Below are positions 24,041 through 35,769 of a stretch of 64,000 bases of DNA, piece after piece. Source of the stretch: Myxocyprinus asiaticus (taxonomy: Eukaryota; Chordata; Actinopteri; Cypriniformes; Catostomidae); assembly GCF_019703515.2 (NCBI RefSeq), contig NC_059349.1:28206744-28270743 (forward strand), written 5' to 3'. The translations under genes were made by a program, and so were the position numbers. Numbering within the stretch: the stretch's first letter is position 1; each line of letters begins with the position of its first letter. The notes beneath the pieces are model-generated. The model was not told the DNA's origin. It saw only the letters and a program-made list of their open reading frames with translations, and ran no database searches.

Positions 24041-24955
24041 CATGTTCAGCATGACAATGAAGTTGTTCAGGTGGAGCACGGCGTTCACACTGAAGCATTT
24101 TCAGAAGCTTCTTGTGCTCTTGAAGACTGCCCTCCTGACTGAGCTCACATCCATCAAGAGGGTAGGGGACCTGCAGGCATTTTCTGTCAGCAACACGTGC
24201 CTGGAGTTCGGTCCAGAAAACTCTCACGTGGTCCTGAGGCCCTGACCGAGCTATATGCCCAAGGTTCCCACGACCCCATTTAGGGATCAGGTGGTGAACC
24301 TGCAAGCGAAGCTGCCCCAGGAGGAGCTTCCATTCTTTTTTGGGGAGAAAAAAGAAGAGAAGAGGCCACGGCTGGGGCAGCCTGTCCCCATTTTGGGCAG
24401 TTGACTTGTCCCTGAGGTGCGGGGGACCGTACGATGCTCGTAGGAGCGTTGGGGGAAGTTATGTGATGGCCAGGTGTATTGGCTATGAGGCACGCAATGG
24501 TTTGGCCGTCTCGCACCGCCAGTACACGTAACACAGTTCAGCTAGTTGTGGCGTTTCGTATAGGGACCCCTAGTGTCACTACATCGACACAACATCAAGT
24601 GAGTGACAGATAGGGAACGTCCTGGTTACTTTCATAAACTCCGTTCCCTGATGGAAGGAACGAGACGTTGTGTCCCTCCTGCCACAACTCTGAACTACCT
24701 GCTGAAATGGCCGGGACCCTGTCTCGCCTCCTCAGCACAAAACCTGAATGAGTGGTTGCGAGCCAGCTCCTTTTATACCCGTATGTCTGGGGGAGTGGCA
24801 TGCAAATTCCACTCGTCAATTCCCACTGGCATTTTCTCAAAGATCAGAGGTGTTTGGGGCTCCCAAGGGCGACCCCTAGTGTTACTGCATCGACACAACG
24901 TCTCATTCCCTCCATCAGGGAACAGAGGTTACGAAAGTAACCAGGACGTTCACAT
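24040..24955 (+). mobile_element. 3' part of a DIRS-like tyrosine-recombinase retrotransposon
   Basis: A tyrosine recombinase fragment followed by non-coding sequence with an organised set of inverted and direct repeats. Two 56-bp arms (24615-24670 and 24896-24951; GAACGTCCTGGTTACTTTC) are inverted. A separate CACTACATCGACACAAC-type block occurs at 24565-24596 and, directly repeated, at 24869-24899. Split, internally complementary termini of this kind are characteristic of DIRS elements, which replicate without LTR-type integrase. The 5' part (gag, reverse transcriptase) is absent. Confidence 0.65.
24048..24350 (+). pseudogene. tyrosine recombinase fragment of a DIRS-like element
   Basis: Reads LLKTALLTELTSIKRVGDLQ, then a TGA at 24243, then SYMPKVPTTPFRDQVVNL in the same frame. 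The Arg in SIKRVGDL aligns with the first catalytic Arg of the DIRS recombinase. Only the N-terminal part of the domain remains; the His-x-x-Arg and Tyr region is not seen. Confidence 0.6.
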
Positions 24956-25125
24956 GTCTAAATGTGGTCAGTATAATTTAGTTGCACCTTCTGCTGATTA
25001 TTATCATTAAACTGAAAAATCTATCACATGTTGCTGGAAACTCGTTAGACTTTTTACCTGTGGAGCACAAATAGAGTAAATATCAAAATGTTGTCATCCA
25101 TACAATGAAAATGCATGGTGATCAG

Positions 25126-25946
25126 CAGGGTTGGGAGGGTTACTTTTTAAATGTATTCCACTACATATTACAGAATACATGCTGTAAAATGTAATTTGTA
25201 ACATATTCTGTTAGATTACTCAAGGTCAGTAATGTATTCTAAATACTTTGGATTACTTCTTCAGCACTGGTAGATTTTTTCACTTGTTTTGACTATAAAA
25301 ACTCTGCCAGTACATTAAGACAAAATACACGTTAAAAATACATTCTCTGAAAAACCTAAATATCTTACGCAGTGTTGTTTCTAAAACAAGATCAATCAAA
25401 ATGATCTTGTTTTAAGGATTTTTTGATATTTTTACAGGAAAACAATACCAAAATTATTATCAAGAATACGATTTTTGCCCAAATATCAAAGGTCTTACTA
25501 CAAAAAAAGAAATTATGATCCAACATGAATTTTCTTGATTAAATAATATGATCCTGCCTGGTAACATGTACATGTAAAATGGCTAGAAATAGCATTTTAG
25601 CTTAGCATAAAGCTGACAATTTACACAAGGTTTATTTCTATTTCTTTTGCTCCAAATTTACTTCAAACTTACACATCATAAGAAAGTGTTTCACCACTGT
25701 TCAAATGCACTTTGGATCACATCATTTATATGTATAAATGTTTTCCATTGAAAGGACTAAATATTAAATTAAACAAATGATAATAAAATGCAAAGTAATC
25801 TCTTCAGTAATCAAAATACTTTTTTAATGTAACTTTATTCTGATTACCAATGATTTAAATTGTAACTGTAGTGGAATACAGTTACTTATATTTTGTATTT
25901 TAAATACGTAATCCTGTTACATGTATTCCGTTACTCCCCAACCCTG
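25126..25946. mobile_element. hAT-type non-autonomous element, copy 1
   Basis: Starts CAGGGTTGGGAGGGTTAC and ends GTTACTCCCCAACCCTG. It is flanked by a perfect 8-bp target duplication GTGATCAG (25118-25125, 25947-25954). Eight-base duplications and a CAGGG end mark the hAT superfamily. No transposase is encoded. A second copy, inverted, is at 50701-51548. Confidence 0.88.
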
Positions 25947-25954
25947 GTGATCAG

Positions 25955-27754
25955 TTTAATTTCAATTTAGTTTGGTTTATTAAAAGATATTACTATATAT
26001 AATGTATTATGTCGTTGAATCTGGATCCCCTTACTCACTCATTTAAAATCATACCATTAGACTGACATGTCTTGCTTGCATATACTGAAGTTGTTTTACA
26101 AAGTTTTTTATTTCTTTTGCCATGTCTTGATAAGAGCACCAAGTGAGCCTGGACTGTTGCCCCCTCAAAACAATTGGTACATGATGGCCCTATATACACA
26201 ACAGTAAAAGTAACTTAGGATTTTTACTAACAACTGTACTTGCTTTGTTAATTTTTTCCCATTGATGGTTTTCTTTTCTATTATTGCTACACCCTCTTAA
26301 AGGATTTAACCACGACCCACTTGACTCTCGACAATTTACAGACAAAAAGTACTGTAATTGTCACCCTTCATGTAATAATCCACATTGTAGTTTAACAATA
26401 AGACACTTTCCTGGCTGCTTCTATTTTACATTGAGCTCTTCAATTCATGCTATGGGAAATGAATCAGACGACTCCCCACAGTCATGTCGTTCCCTATTCA
26501 GTGTTTTAGCTAGCTCTGCGAACTGAGCTGCCTAACAATGAGGCAGATATTAGGGCTGGAACTGCCTGTGGTAAGATGCCACACTCCCAATCCTGTAATT
26601 GTATCCAAAAGTGCTATATCTAACCATGGAGATGGTGCAGTATCCCTACTGTGTTTGTGTCTGGGCAGAAGGGGAATAATGAAGCCGGTGTATGCTGTGA
26701 AGAGACAGCCTTCATCATCAGGATCGGTTGCTCCCTCCAGAGCCTAGGAGCGTGGCTGCAGCCCTCTACCATTGTGACCAGAGGCAGAGTTACGATCCAG
26801 ATGCCATTTATCATACAGCAGCCTGCTAAAGCAGTCAATGGCCCTGATTAATCACCTCAGCTGAGCATTGCTATAGGAGAACTGATTGAGTCTGGATATT
26901 AGGGCTTTATTTTTTTTGTCACACCCTCCATCTATGCCACATAATAGATTAGATTGCCGAATGCTTGGATTCAGTCAACCCACTTTTGTGTGTGTTGCAA
27001 ATTCATTGTGTGCTAGAAAATTTCAATAAGTGCACTCCAATGTTAGCTTTTTGCCACACCTGCTAAAGGCGAGTGAATAGAGAAAATCTTTTCTATGTTA
27101 AAATTCTTTCTCGTGTCCCAGCTTAATATGCAGTCAATAATAAGTAAGCCATTTATAGGTTGATTTCACCAAATAGTGTAACACTCTGGCACTATCAAAA
27201 CCTCGCGGGACTATCTGTTTATACAACCATTAGGAGACGGTAGTTTACTGGAATCAGTTTGAAAACAGTATTATTTTTGCAGTTCTATTTGGTGACACTA
27301 GTGGTACAAAAATTACACACTTTAGCTTCAAATATTTCTTACCTGAAACTGTAGTTTGCGAGCAAAGAGCACAGGTTATATTGTCACATGCAGCAAATTA
27401 TGAAACAGTCTCCATCTGTAGGTTAAACTGTATTTGTCACAAAAACCGTGAAGAAGAGACATTGTGATTTTGTTTTTTTTATTTTCATTTTGATCGCTTA
27501 ATTCGACTAATATTCCACATACAGCACGTGTCGCCACTTTGGGATCTTAGTTAATCTTTTGATGGTAAATTTTCCACTGCACGTAAAAGTTGTTGGAAGA
27601 AGAACACTTTACAATAAGATTCTATTTGTTAACATTAGTAAATGCATTAGGTGTCATGAACTAAAATGAACAATGATGTTTAACAGCATTTATTAATCTT
27701 GGTTAATGTTAATTTAAAAAATTTACTATTTTTCATTGTTAGAGCATGTTTGTT
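25955..27754. other. gene-free spacer
   Basis: No gene or full repeat recognised. The stretch 26490-26880 is of even composition and repeat-poor and could be a conserved non-coding element. Reading frames across it look like chance. Confidence 0.4.
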
Positions 27755-27770
27755 AATAATGCATTATGTT

Positions 27771-28167
27771 GGCGTGCTGAGTGACTCCAGTCAGGCTTCC
27801 TAAGCAACCAATTGGCCCAGTTGCCTAGGGTGGGTAGAGTCACGTTAGGTTAACCTCCTCATGGTCGATATAGTGTGGTTCTCGCTCTCAGTGGGGCGCA
27901 TGGTGAGTTGTGCGTGGATGCCGCGGAGAATAGCGTGAGCCTCCATACGTGCTACGTCTCCACAGTAACGTGCTCAACAAGCCACGTGATATGATGCGTG
28001 GATTGACGGTCTCAGATGCGGAGGCAACTGAGATTTGTCCTCCGCCACCCGGATTGAGGCGAGTCACTACACTACCATGAGAAATTAGCGTGCATTGGGA
28101 ATTGGGCATTCAAAATTGGGGAGTAAAGGGGAGAAAAAAATAAATAAATAGTAATAATAATAATAAT
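27771..28167 (+). mobile_element. 5'-truncated tRNA-SINE with target duplication
   Basis: Body GTGCTGAGTGACTCCAGTCA, GGCCCAGTTGCCTAGGG, GTGGTTCTCGCTCTCAGTGG and ATTGACGGTCTCAGATGCGG, with an A-rich then TAA-rich tail. It lacks the tRNA head. The same 16 bases, AATAATGCATTATGTT, flank it at 27755-27770 and 28168-28183. This is a textbook target-primed insertion. Confidence 0.88.
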
Positions 28168-28183
28168 AATAATGCATTATGTT

Positions 28184-30900
28184 AATGGTTACAACTTTTA
28201 ATGCTATAAATATATTCATATATATAATGAAAATAAACCAAGATTAATAAATCCTGTAAAATTATGGTTCATTGATAGATCAGGTTGACTATTGCATTAA
28301 GCCTTGTTGTGTTACCGATGCGTGAATCATCTTTGGTGTAAATTAAATATTTGATGTCTTTGATGTAAATCAATTCCTTTTACAATTGCATTTTATCTAC
28401 GTGGTGCAGCTCCTAATAAAGTTACCAGCTAATTGGTGAGTAACTTTCCAAATCCAGTTTTTACTTTTTTCAAGTCCCTTTAAAGGAATAGTTAATCCAA
28501 AAATGAAAATTTGCTGATAATTTACTCACCATCAGGCCATCCAAGATGTATCTGAGTTTCTTTCTTCATCAAAACAGAATTTAAGACTTTTAGGATTTCA
28601 TTTCAGGCCTCCTCCTCTAAACAATGCAAGTGAATGTCCTCCATTTTTTGACAGTCCAAAATGCATATTTAAAATAATCCACATGACTCCAGTCGACCAA
28701 TAAAGGTCTTCTGAACCCAAACAGTTGATTATTTTTAGAAACAAAACAATACTTATATACTTTTTAACTACAAATGTTCGTAAGCTCGTTGGTAAGGTCA
28801 CGCGCCACTTGGAGGAGGAGTCAGGAAGCACGTCATTGTTTACATTGTTTTTTTTTATTATTATTATTTGTTATAACAAGACGGAGTTAGGTGGTGTCTT
28901 CTCGGTAAGCTGCTAACTAGTTTGTGAAATACATACTGGAAAGTTATTAAACAATGACCCCATCATTTTCCCTTTTCAATATAACTAATATAACGTTAAC
29001 CCTGTCCCCGACAACCGGCACTCATGTTTATCACATCTGTTTGCTATGTTAGCTAGCTATAGTTTGTCAGAGCAGTAAGTAATGTAGCAGATTGAAAGGT
29101 AAACATCAGATCATCTTTTTGCAGCTCAGCAGACAACGGTGCGATGGTGGATTGTGTCTGTTGAGTGTTGATTTCAAGCTACGTTGTTACCTAGTTGGTG
29201 AGACGCAATGCCGGTCCATCTTTTACTCTCCGTGACAAGAAGTTTATAGCTAACTAGCTAACAACGTAGCTGCTTTCATTGTTGTCAGCTGAGTGGAAGC
29301 TAATGTGTAAACAGGTATTCACCACACTGTTTTGTTCAGGATTCACGGTTTGGTACCCCCTTCAACCGAACAATTCCAGTCATTGCATTTATAAAATGTA
29401 ATATTTAAAAGTCTGGTTTTCCACCATTGGAAGTTTCCCCTGAACTTGTATAGCAGAATACGGTGTAACACTGCTGCCGCTGTTTCTCTCTTGACTCAGC
29501 AGTATTAATATGGTCAGCATTTGACTGATACTAAACAGTGGTACTGATGTTTATTTAGCTATTTATTTTATTTGAATTTATTCTTTATTTAAATGGTCAG
29601 CAACTGACTGATACTGAACATACAATACTGATTTTTTTTAGGCTATTTATTGTATTTTTATATATTCTTTATTTTCTCAGTGTTCATTTCTAGAATTTGT
29701 TGACAATGTATAATAATAATGTCAAATATTCTTTGATAAAAATATTTGTTTAAGAAAGTAGCCTTCTGAGTACCTTTGCATAGTCATATTGGCGCAAAAT
29801 CGGTGAAAAATCCACATAGAAAATGTCTGTTTTCATTCCAGCTCAAACATTTACTATATCGGCCACCATATCGGTAATCGGTGAATTTCCCCCCTCTAAA
29901 ATCAGTATCGGTATTGGTCTCAAAAATCCCATATCGGTCAGGCTCTAGACATAACATGATTTTAATTTGTTCGCTGAATGTTTTTGTAATGACATTCGTA
30001 CATCAGATGGTATCGGTTTTTGGTATTGGAGCATTTTTACGAGTACAAGTACATGAGCGCGGTATCGAGACATCCCTAAATACAATCAAATAACACATTA
30101 TTAAATAAGCATTTCTAATTCAAATTTCAAAAGGCTGGTACTGCTAAAGTGCATATGCATGCTTTTTATTAAGCAGACAGGCGATGTATTCTTCAAAAAG
30201 GTGATTACCTCTTTCAAAGGCGAGATTTCAATTTCTACAGCTGCCATATTTAGCAATATTTTTAGCTATAATTAGAAACTCTCCCATTCATGTACAGTAT
30301 ATAGGAGACCGTCTCATCCATCTCTGTTCTTACTCACATTTGGCACTTAGCGAGTGTTAACTTCAAAACCTGTGTACCACTGAATTTTGTTTCTGCTAAT
30401 TTTATGACTCCCTATGATCCACAGTTATGAAGTGACATCATCAAGGCTAGATTTAGCTGTGTTGTCCAGCATTGCTGTTTTGAATGGCAGCACTCTCTCT
30501 TGCTCTCCCTTTCTCTTTCTCTTTTGGCAGTGTCAGTACATCCTCGCTCATCTTGACATAACAAAGTCCAGTTCCCAAGCCCTTGCATCAGATGCGGGCA
30601 GCAGATAGCCCCAGCGATAAGTGGCGTTTCTCCTCTCTTTTATCGTGCATGGAAGAGCTTTGCCTTGGAGCTTTGCCTTCACAACATTGTGGAAGCCCTT
30701 TGCTTTTCCATATCATTAAAAGACCCCAGTGTCTCGCAGGGCTGGCATGATGGCAAAAGGCCTGCTTGTGGCAAGAACACAATAAGCAGCGCTGGAAAGT
30801 CTCCAGAATCACAGCGTACCGAGCCGTGGCTACATTTAGCAAATAATGTGTAACGCAAGTGTTTATAATGCCAGGGTTACGGATCTGCCACCTTGGAATT
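28184..30900. other. gene-free spacer with repeat ends
   Basis: Holds a left half of a TAGTTCACCC-type element at about 28482-28740 (AGTTAATCCAAAAATGAAAA). Two hAT-like ends lie near 29840-29950 (CCATATCGGTAATCGG) and 30010-30078 (GGTATCGAGACATCCCT). A repeat-poor stretch at 30540-30900 has more GC and could be conserved non-coding DNA. No gene recognised. Confidence 0.4.
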
Positions 30901-31039
30901 ACAGCAACATGGCAAAGGGTGTTTGTGTGTGTGTGTGTGTGTGGGGGCGTGTTTGAGTGGTTTACGAGGAAAATAATTTTAGGTTACAAATTGGTAATTA
31001 CAAGGGTATTATGCTATAAATGTGGTTTATGAGGACATT

Positions 31040-31490
31040 TCTAGTGTCCCCATAATTCAAATTTCTTAAAAATCATACTAAACAATTTTTGTGAGGGTTA
31101 GGTTTAGGGGTAGAGTTAGGGGATAGAATCTATAGTTCGTAAAGTATAAAAATCATTATGTCTATGGAGAGTCCTCATAAGGATAGCCGTAGCAACGTGT
31201 GTGCATGTGTGTTTGAGTGTGTGTGTTTGTGTATATGTTTATACTACATTGTGGGGACCAAATGATCACGTACCTTGGGGGGCCCAGCCAGCAGTCCCCA
31301 CGAGGGAAATGGCTTATTAAACATACAAAACGATGTTTTTTTTTTTTATTTAAAAATGCATAATGGTTTCTGTGATGTTAGGTTTAGGGGTAGGGTTAGG
31401 GGATAAAAATTATTGTTAGATCTGTATAAAATCCGTAAAATGCATGGAAGTCTATGGAGAGTCCCCACAATGATATAAAAAGAAGTTTGT
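31040..31490. repeat. two tandem-spaced copies of a teleost dispersed repeat
   Basis: Both copies (about 31040-31190 and 31240-31490) carry GTTAGGTTTAGGGGTAG, then GGGGATA, then CTATGGAGAGTCC, bordered by GTGTGTG runs. A common fish repeat that follows (GT)n tracts. Non-coding. Confidence 0.65.
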
Positions 31491-31893
31491 GTGTGTACAT
31501 GTGCTGTTGTGCCTCAAGTGATCCTTTGATACAAAGAGTACTCACTTCCTGTGATGCTTAAAGTAATGCTCATATGCTGTCGTCTCTACTACAAAATCTG
31601 CAAATCCACTGAACTTTGCCACAGGAAAAATTTAGTTACACGCAGCTTTTGTGTGTGTACGTGCTGCAGTTCTGGTACATAATATGTCCCAAAAAGTGAG
31701 CTAAATCTAAAAATTCCTTTGGGAATATTTGGGGATGTCCTCAATTAGAAAATCAATTCATAAAGCAAATTCTGGAGTTTTGTTTTATACTGTATATATA
31801 TAAAAATTAATTAAGGTTTATTTTAGGAGTAGGGTTAGGGTGTGGGTTAAGGCTAGCCTGTAGTAATAAATATAAGCTATATATAGATATATA

Positions 31894-31895
<2 letters not shown>

Positions 31896-31924
<29 letters not shown>
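31896..31924. repeat. (TA)n microsatellite
   Basis: Uninterrupted TA dinucleotides. Confidence 0.9.
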
Positions 31925-31927
<3 letters not shown>

Positions 31928-32216
31928 AACAGAAGTTTATGGTATACTTCAAATTTTCACCAGAATATGAATGTTCGGCTCCAGCATCATTGCATATTTT
32001 TTGTAGTTATGACAGTTTATTGTTTCATGTGCAGGAGTGTGTGCTCATCCTGTGAGCACTCTGCTCTGTCTAAAAGCAGCTTCAAATGTTTGACACCACT
32101 AAGATCGTGAAGATCATCTGAATATAAAAGTTTTAAGAGACAAAGGAAAGACAGGAACGCAAGACGACAGCGGGTGAATTAGGAGAGTCATGCTGCGAGA
32201 AACTGAAGTGTGTTTG

Positions 32217-32249
32217 TTAGGGTTAGGGTTAGGGTTAGGGTTAGGGTTA
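32217..32249. repeat. interstitial telomere-like repeat (TTAGGG)5
   Basis: Five perfect TTAGGG units plus TTA. They abut the truncated left arm of a Tc1-derived palindrome (which resumes at ATCTGAGTTAACATAG), so they lie exactly at a transposon breakpoint. Confidence 0.95.
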
Positions 32250-32975
32250 TCTGAGTTAACATAGACTTTGTAAGTTCAAAACAGTCTGGCCATTCTCTGT
32301 TGACCTCTCACATCAACAAGGCATTTCCGTCCACAGAACTGCCGCTCACTGGATGTCTTTTGTTTTTGGCACCATTTGGAGTAAATTCTAGAGACTGTTG
32401 TGCGTGAAAATCCCAGGAGATCAGCAGTTACAGAAACACTCAAACCAGCCCATCTGGCACCAACAATCATCCATGCGATTATCTAATCAGGCAATCATGT
32501 GGCAGCAGTGCAGTGCATAAAATCATGGAGATACGGGTCAGGAGCTTCAGTTAATGTTCACATCAACCATCAGAATGGGGAAAAAATGTGATCTCAGTGA
32601 TTTGAACCGTGGCATGATTGTTGGTGCCAGATGGGCTGGTTTGAGTATTTCTGTAACTGCTGATCTCCTGGGATGCACAACAGTGTCTAGAATTTACTCA
32701 GAATTGTGCCAAAAACAAAAAACATCCTGTGAGGGGCAGTTCTGTGGACGACAATGCCTTGTTGATGAGAGAGGTCAACAGAGAATGGCCAGAGTGGTTC
32801 AAACTGACAAAGTCTACGGTAATAGATGGTAATAGATAACCGCTCTGTACAATTGTGGTGAGAAGAATAGCATCTCAGAATGCTATTCTGAGATACGGGT
32901 TGACGCTGTTTTGGCAGCATGAGGGGGACCTACACTATATTAGGCAGGTGGTTTTAATGTGGCTGATCAGTGTGT
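32250..32975. mobile_element. fold-back Tc1-type element, left arm truncated
   Basis: The arm 32250-32470 is the inverted copy of 32615-32840; both encode the same transposase N-terminus (GARWAGLS, VTADLLG, QFCGR). The right arm goes on to a terminal sequence (ACCTACACTATATTAGGCAG, GGTTTTAATGTGGCTGATC). The matching outer part of the left arm is missing and is replaced by TTAGGG repeats. The long palindrome should fold into a stable hairpin. Confidence 0.8.
32575..32832 (+). pseudogene. Tc1-type transposase N-terminal fragment
   Basis: MGKKCDLSDLNRGMIVGARW followed by a helix-turn-helix-like stretch (SISVTADLLGCTTVSRIY). This is only the DNA-binding N-terminus; no catalytic domain is present. 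A few codons are missing after LLG compared with the inverted arm (GFSRTTVS). Confidence 0.7.
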
Positions 32976-32982
32976 GTATATA

Positions 32983-34620
32983 TACAGTTGTGCTCAAAAA
33001 TTTGCATACCCTGGCAGAAATTGTGAAATTTTGGCATTGATTTTGAAAATATGACTGATCATGCAAAAATTCTTGATCAGTCTTTTATTTAAGAATAGGG
33101 ATCATATGAAGCCATTTATTATCACATAGTTGTTTGGCTCCTTTTTAAATCATAATGATAACGGAAATCACCCAAATGGCCCTGATCAAAAGTTTACATA
33201 CCCTTGAATGTTTGGCCTTTTTACAGACACACAAGGTGATACACACAGGTTTAAAGGGCAATTAAAGGTTAATTTCCCACACCTGTGGCTTTTTAAATTG
33301 CAGTTAGTGTCTGTGTATAAATAGTAATTGAGTTTGTTAGCTCTCACGTGGATGCACTGAGCAGGCTAGATACTGAGCCATGGGGAGCAGAAAAGAACTG
33401 TCAAAAGATCTGCGTAACAAGGTAATAGAACTTTATAAAGATGGAAAAGGATATAAAAAGATATCCAAAGCCTTGAAAATGCCAGTCAGTACAGTTCAAT
33501 CACTTATTAAGAAGTGGAAAATTCGGGGATCTCTTGATACCAAGCCAAGGTCAGGTAGACCAAGAAAGATTTCAGCCACAACTGCCAGAAGAATTGTTCG
33601 GGATACAAAGAAAAACCCACAGGTAACCTCAGGAGAAATACAGGCTGCTCTGGAAAAAGACGGTGTGGTTGTTTCAAGGAGCACAATATGATGATACTTG
33701 AACAAAAATTAGCTGCATGGTCCAGTTGCCAGAAAGAAGCCTTTACTGCGCCAATGCCACAAAAAAGCCTGGTTACAATATGCCCGACAACACCTTGACA
33801 CACCTCACAGCACCTGGCACAGTGTAATTTGGAATGACGAGACCAAAATAGAGCTTTATGGTCACAACCATAAGCGCTATGTTTGGAGAGGGGTCAACAA
33901 GGCCTATAGTGAAAAGAATACCATCCCCACTGTGAAGCATGGTGGTGTCTCACTGATGTTTTGGGGTGTATGAGCTCTAAAGGCACAGGGAATCTTGTGA
34001 AAATTGATGGCAAGATGAATGCAGCATGTTATCGGAAAATACTGGCAGACAATTTGCATTCTGCACGAAAGCTGTGCATGGGACGCACTTGGACTTTTCA
34101 GCATGACAATGACCCGAAGCACAAGGCCAAGTTGACCCTCCAGTGGTTACAGCAGAAAAAGGTGAAGGTTCTGGAGTGGCCATCAAAGTATCCTGACCTT
34201 AACATCATCAAGCCACTCTGGGGAGATCTCAAACGTGCGGTTCATGCAAGACGACCAAAGACTTTGCATGACCTGGAGGCATTTTGCCAAGACGAATGGG
34301 CAGCTATACCATCTGCAAGAATTTGGGGCCTCATAGACAACTATTACAAAAGACTGCACGCTGTCATTGATGCTAAAGGGGGCAATACACAGTATTAAGA
34401 ACTAAGGGTATGCAGACTTTTGAACAGGGGTCATTTAATTTTTTTCTTTGTTGCCATGTTTTGTTTTATGATTGTGCCATTCTGTTATAACCTACAGTTG
34501 AATATGAATCCCATAAGAAATAATATAAATGTGTTTTGCCTGCTCACTCATGTTTTCTTTAAAAATGGTACATATATTACCAATTCTCCAAGGGTATGCA
34601 AACTTTTGAGCACAACTGTG
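32983..34620 (+). mobile_element. full-length Tc1/mariner element with IR/DR ends
   Basis: Bounded by TA on both sides (32981-32982, 34621-34622), 1638 bp. Each end carries two related motifs. Outer: CAGTTGTGCTCAAAAATTTG on the left and CTTTTGAGCACAACTGTG on the right. Inner: AAAAGTTTACATACCCTTG near 33188 and AGGGTATGCAGACTTTTGAA near 34405. This is the IR/DR layout, four transposase sites, known from Sleeping Beauty-like elements. Confidence 0.92.
33380..34398 (+). pseudogene. Tc1 transposase, inactivated
   Basis: The N-terminal paired-like DNA-binding part is intact (MGSRKELSKDLRNKVIEL, KKISKALKMPVSTVQSLIKK, with GRPRK as a hook or nuclear signal). Two adjacent TGA codons at about 33689-33694 and a TAG at 33713 follow, then a one-base deletion near 33970. 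The first catalytic Asp (WNDETK) and the second (QHDNDPKH) remain. The third acidic position, 34 residues on, reads NIIKPLWG, with Lys where the family has Glu. It could not cut or join DNA. Confidence 0.92.

Positions 34621-34624
<4 letters not shown>

Positions 34625-34652
<28 letters not shown>
34625..34652. repeat. (TA)n microsatellite beside Tc1
   Basis: TA run directly after the Tc1 right end; the target was probably an existing TA repeat, since TATATA also precedes the left end. Confidence 0.85.
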
Positions 34653-34657
<5 letters not shown>

Positions 34658-34754
34658 GATATTTTTGATGTTCTGGATCATGAGCATCATACTGTTTATG
34701 ATTCAACTGTCTCACCATCATGTCTGTTAGCCTGAATCATAGCCTGATCTACAG

Positions 34755-35040
34755 TATAATACACGCCAAACGTTTGGACACACCTACTCCTTCTTTTATT
34801 TATTTTATTACTATTTTCCACATTTTAGAACACTAGTAAAGTTATCAACTATTAAATTACACAAATGGATGTATGGACACTTGTTGGCTGCTTTTCCCTC
34901 ACTTTCTGGATTAAAGAAATTCATACATTAGCACAATTCATATTTGTCAACAAAACTAATTTCAAGCATTTTGGCATAAGCCTTTGGATCAAAAGGTTCT
35001 TAAGATCAAGTGTGTGTCCAAACTTTTGACTGATAGTATA
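34755..35040. mobile_element. Tc1-derived miniature element, copy 1
   Basis: Ends ACGCCAAACGTTTGGACACA and GTCCAAACTTTTGACTGATA are inverted. It shares GTTGGCTGCTTTT and ATCAAAAGGTTCTTAAGATC with copies at 39575-40116 and 44758-45154. No transposase. Confidence 0.7.
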
Positions 35041-35677
35041 CAGTTGTTTGCAAAAAACCATTTATTGTGCAGCGTTGTGTTTGGTGATGGAACCAATCAG
35101 CGGTAATTGATAATGAGGTTATGGAAGCCATTGTAAATTCACAGGTCAATATTTCACCATGAACCATAAACAAGTTCCTGATGTGCTCAGGGAGAGTTGA
35201 AGAAGGTCAAGCGCAACAGGAGAAATGTGTTCCTGGAATGATAGTGAAGGATGTGTTTTATACATGCACACACCCACAGTTGTGATCCCTCAACATATGC
35301 CGGGATGTTCCGCTCATGCTGATATATGTCCCCTCGGAAATCTTTTCATGCATGATTAGAAAAAATATCTTTGCACCGTTTACATTGAAGGTCAGGATCT
35401 CCAAACTTTCTGGAGATTTATTCCTTCTGATAGTATAAACAAGTGATTAGACAAACAAGTCACATGGGCTTGTTTGAAAGGACCTAAAATACATTTGTCC
35501 AATTAATGTAAACTGGGCTGCGGAGAGATGGAATTGAGGTAACAGTTTAGAAACGTGGATAATCTCTAACAGGTGGACTTGATTAGGACTGTGAGAACTG
35601 AATTATAGTAAAATATCCAGAGATGTTCCACTCCAAGGAAGCAATTTACAGCAGGTTTTATAGGTCTATAAGTTTTT

Positions 35678-35689
35678 GTGTGTGTTTGT

Positions 35690-35767
<78 letters not shown>
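35678..35767. repeat. (TG)n microsatellite
   Basis: Interrupted TG at first (TGTGTTTG), then a long pure run to 35766. The open frames across it encode only Cys-Val repeats. Confidence 0.95.

Positions 35768-35769
<2 letters not shown>

Noticed and set aside
24603..25010. Protein-coding frames in 24.3-25.0 kb
   Set aside because: They overlap the repeat-structured DIRS-like terminus and show no protein family pattern.
27245..27275. Possible ephrin exon 1 (reads VYWN)
   Set aside because: The codons before and after do not match an ephrin start, there is no signal peptide and no donor in phase.
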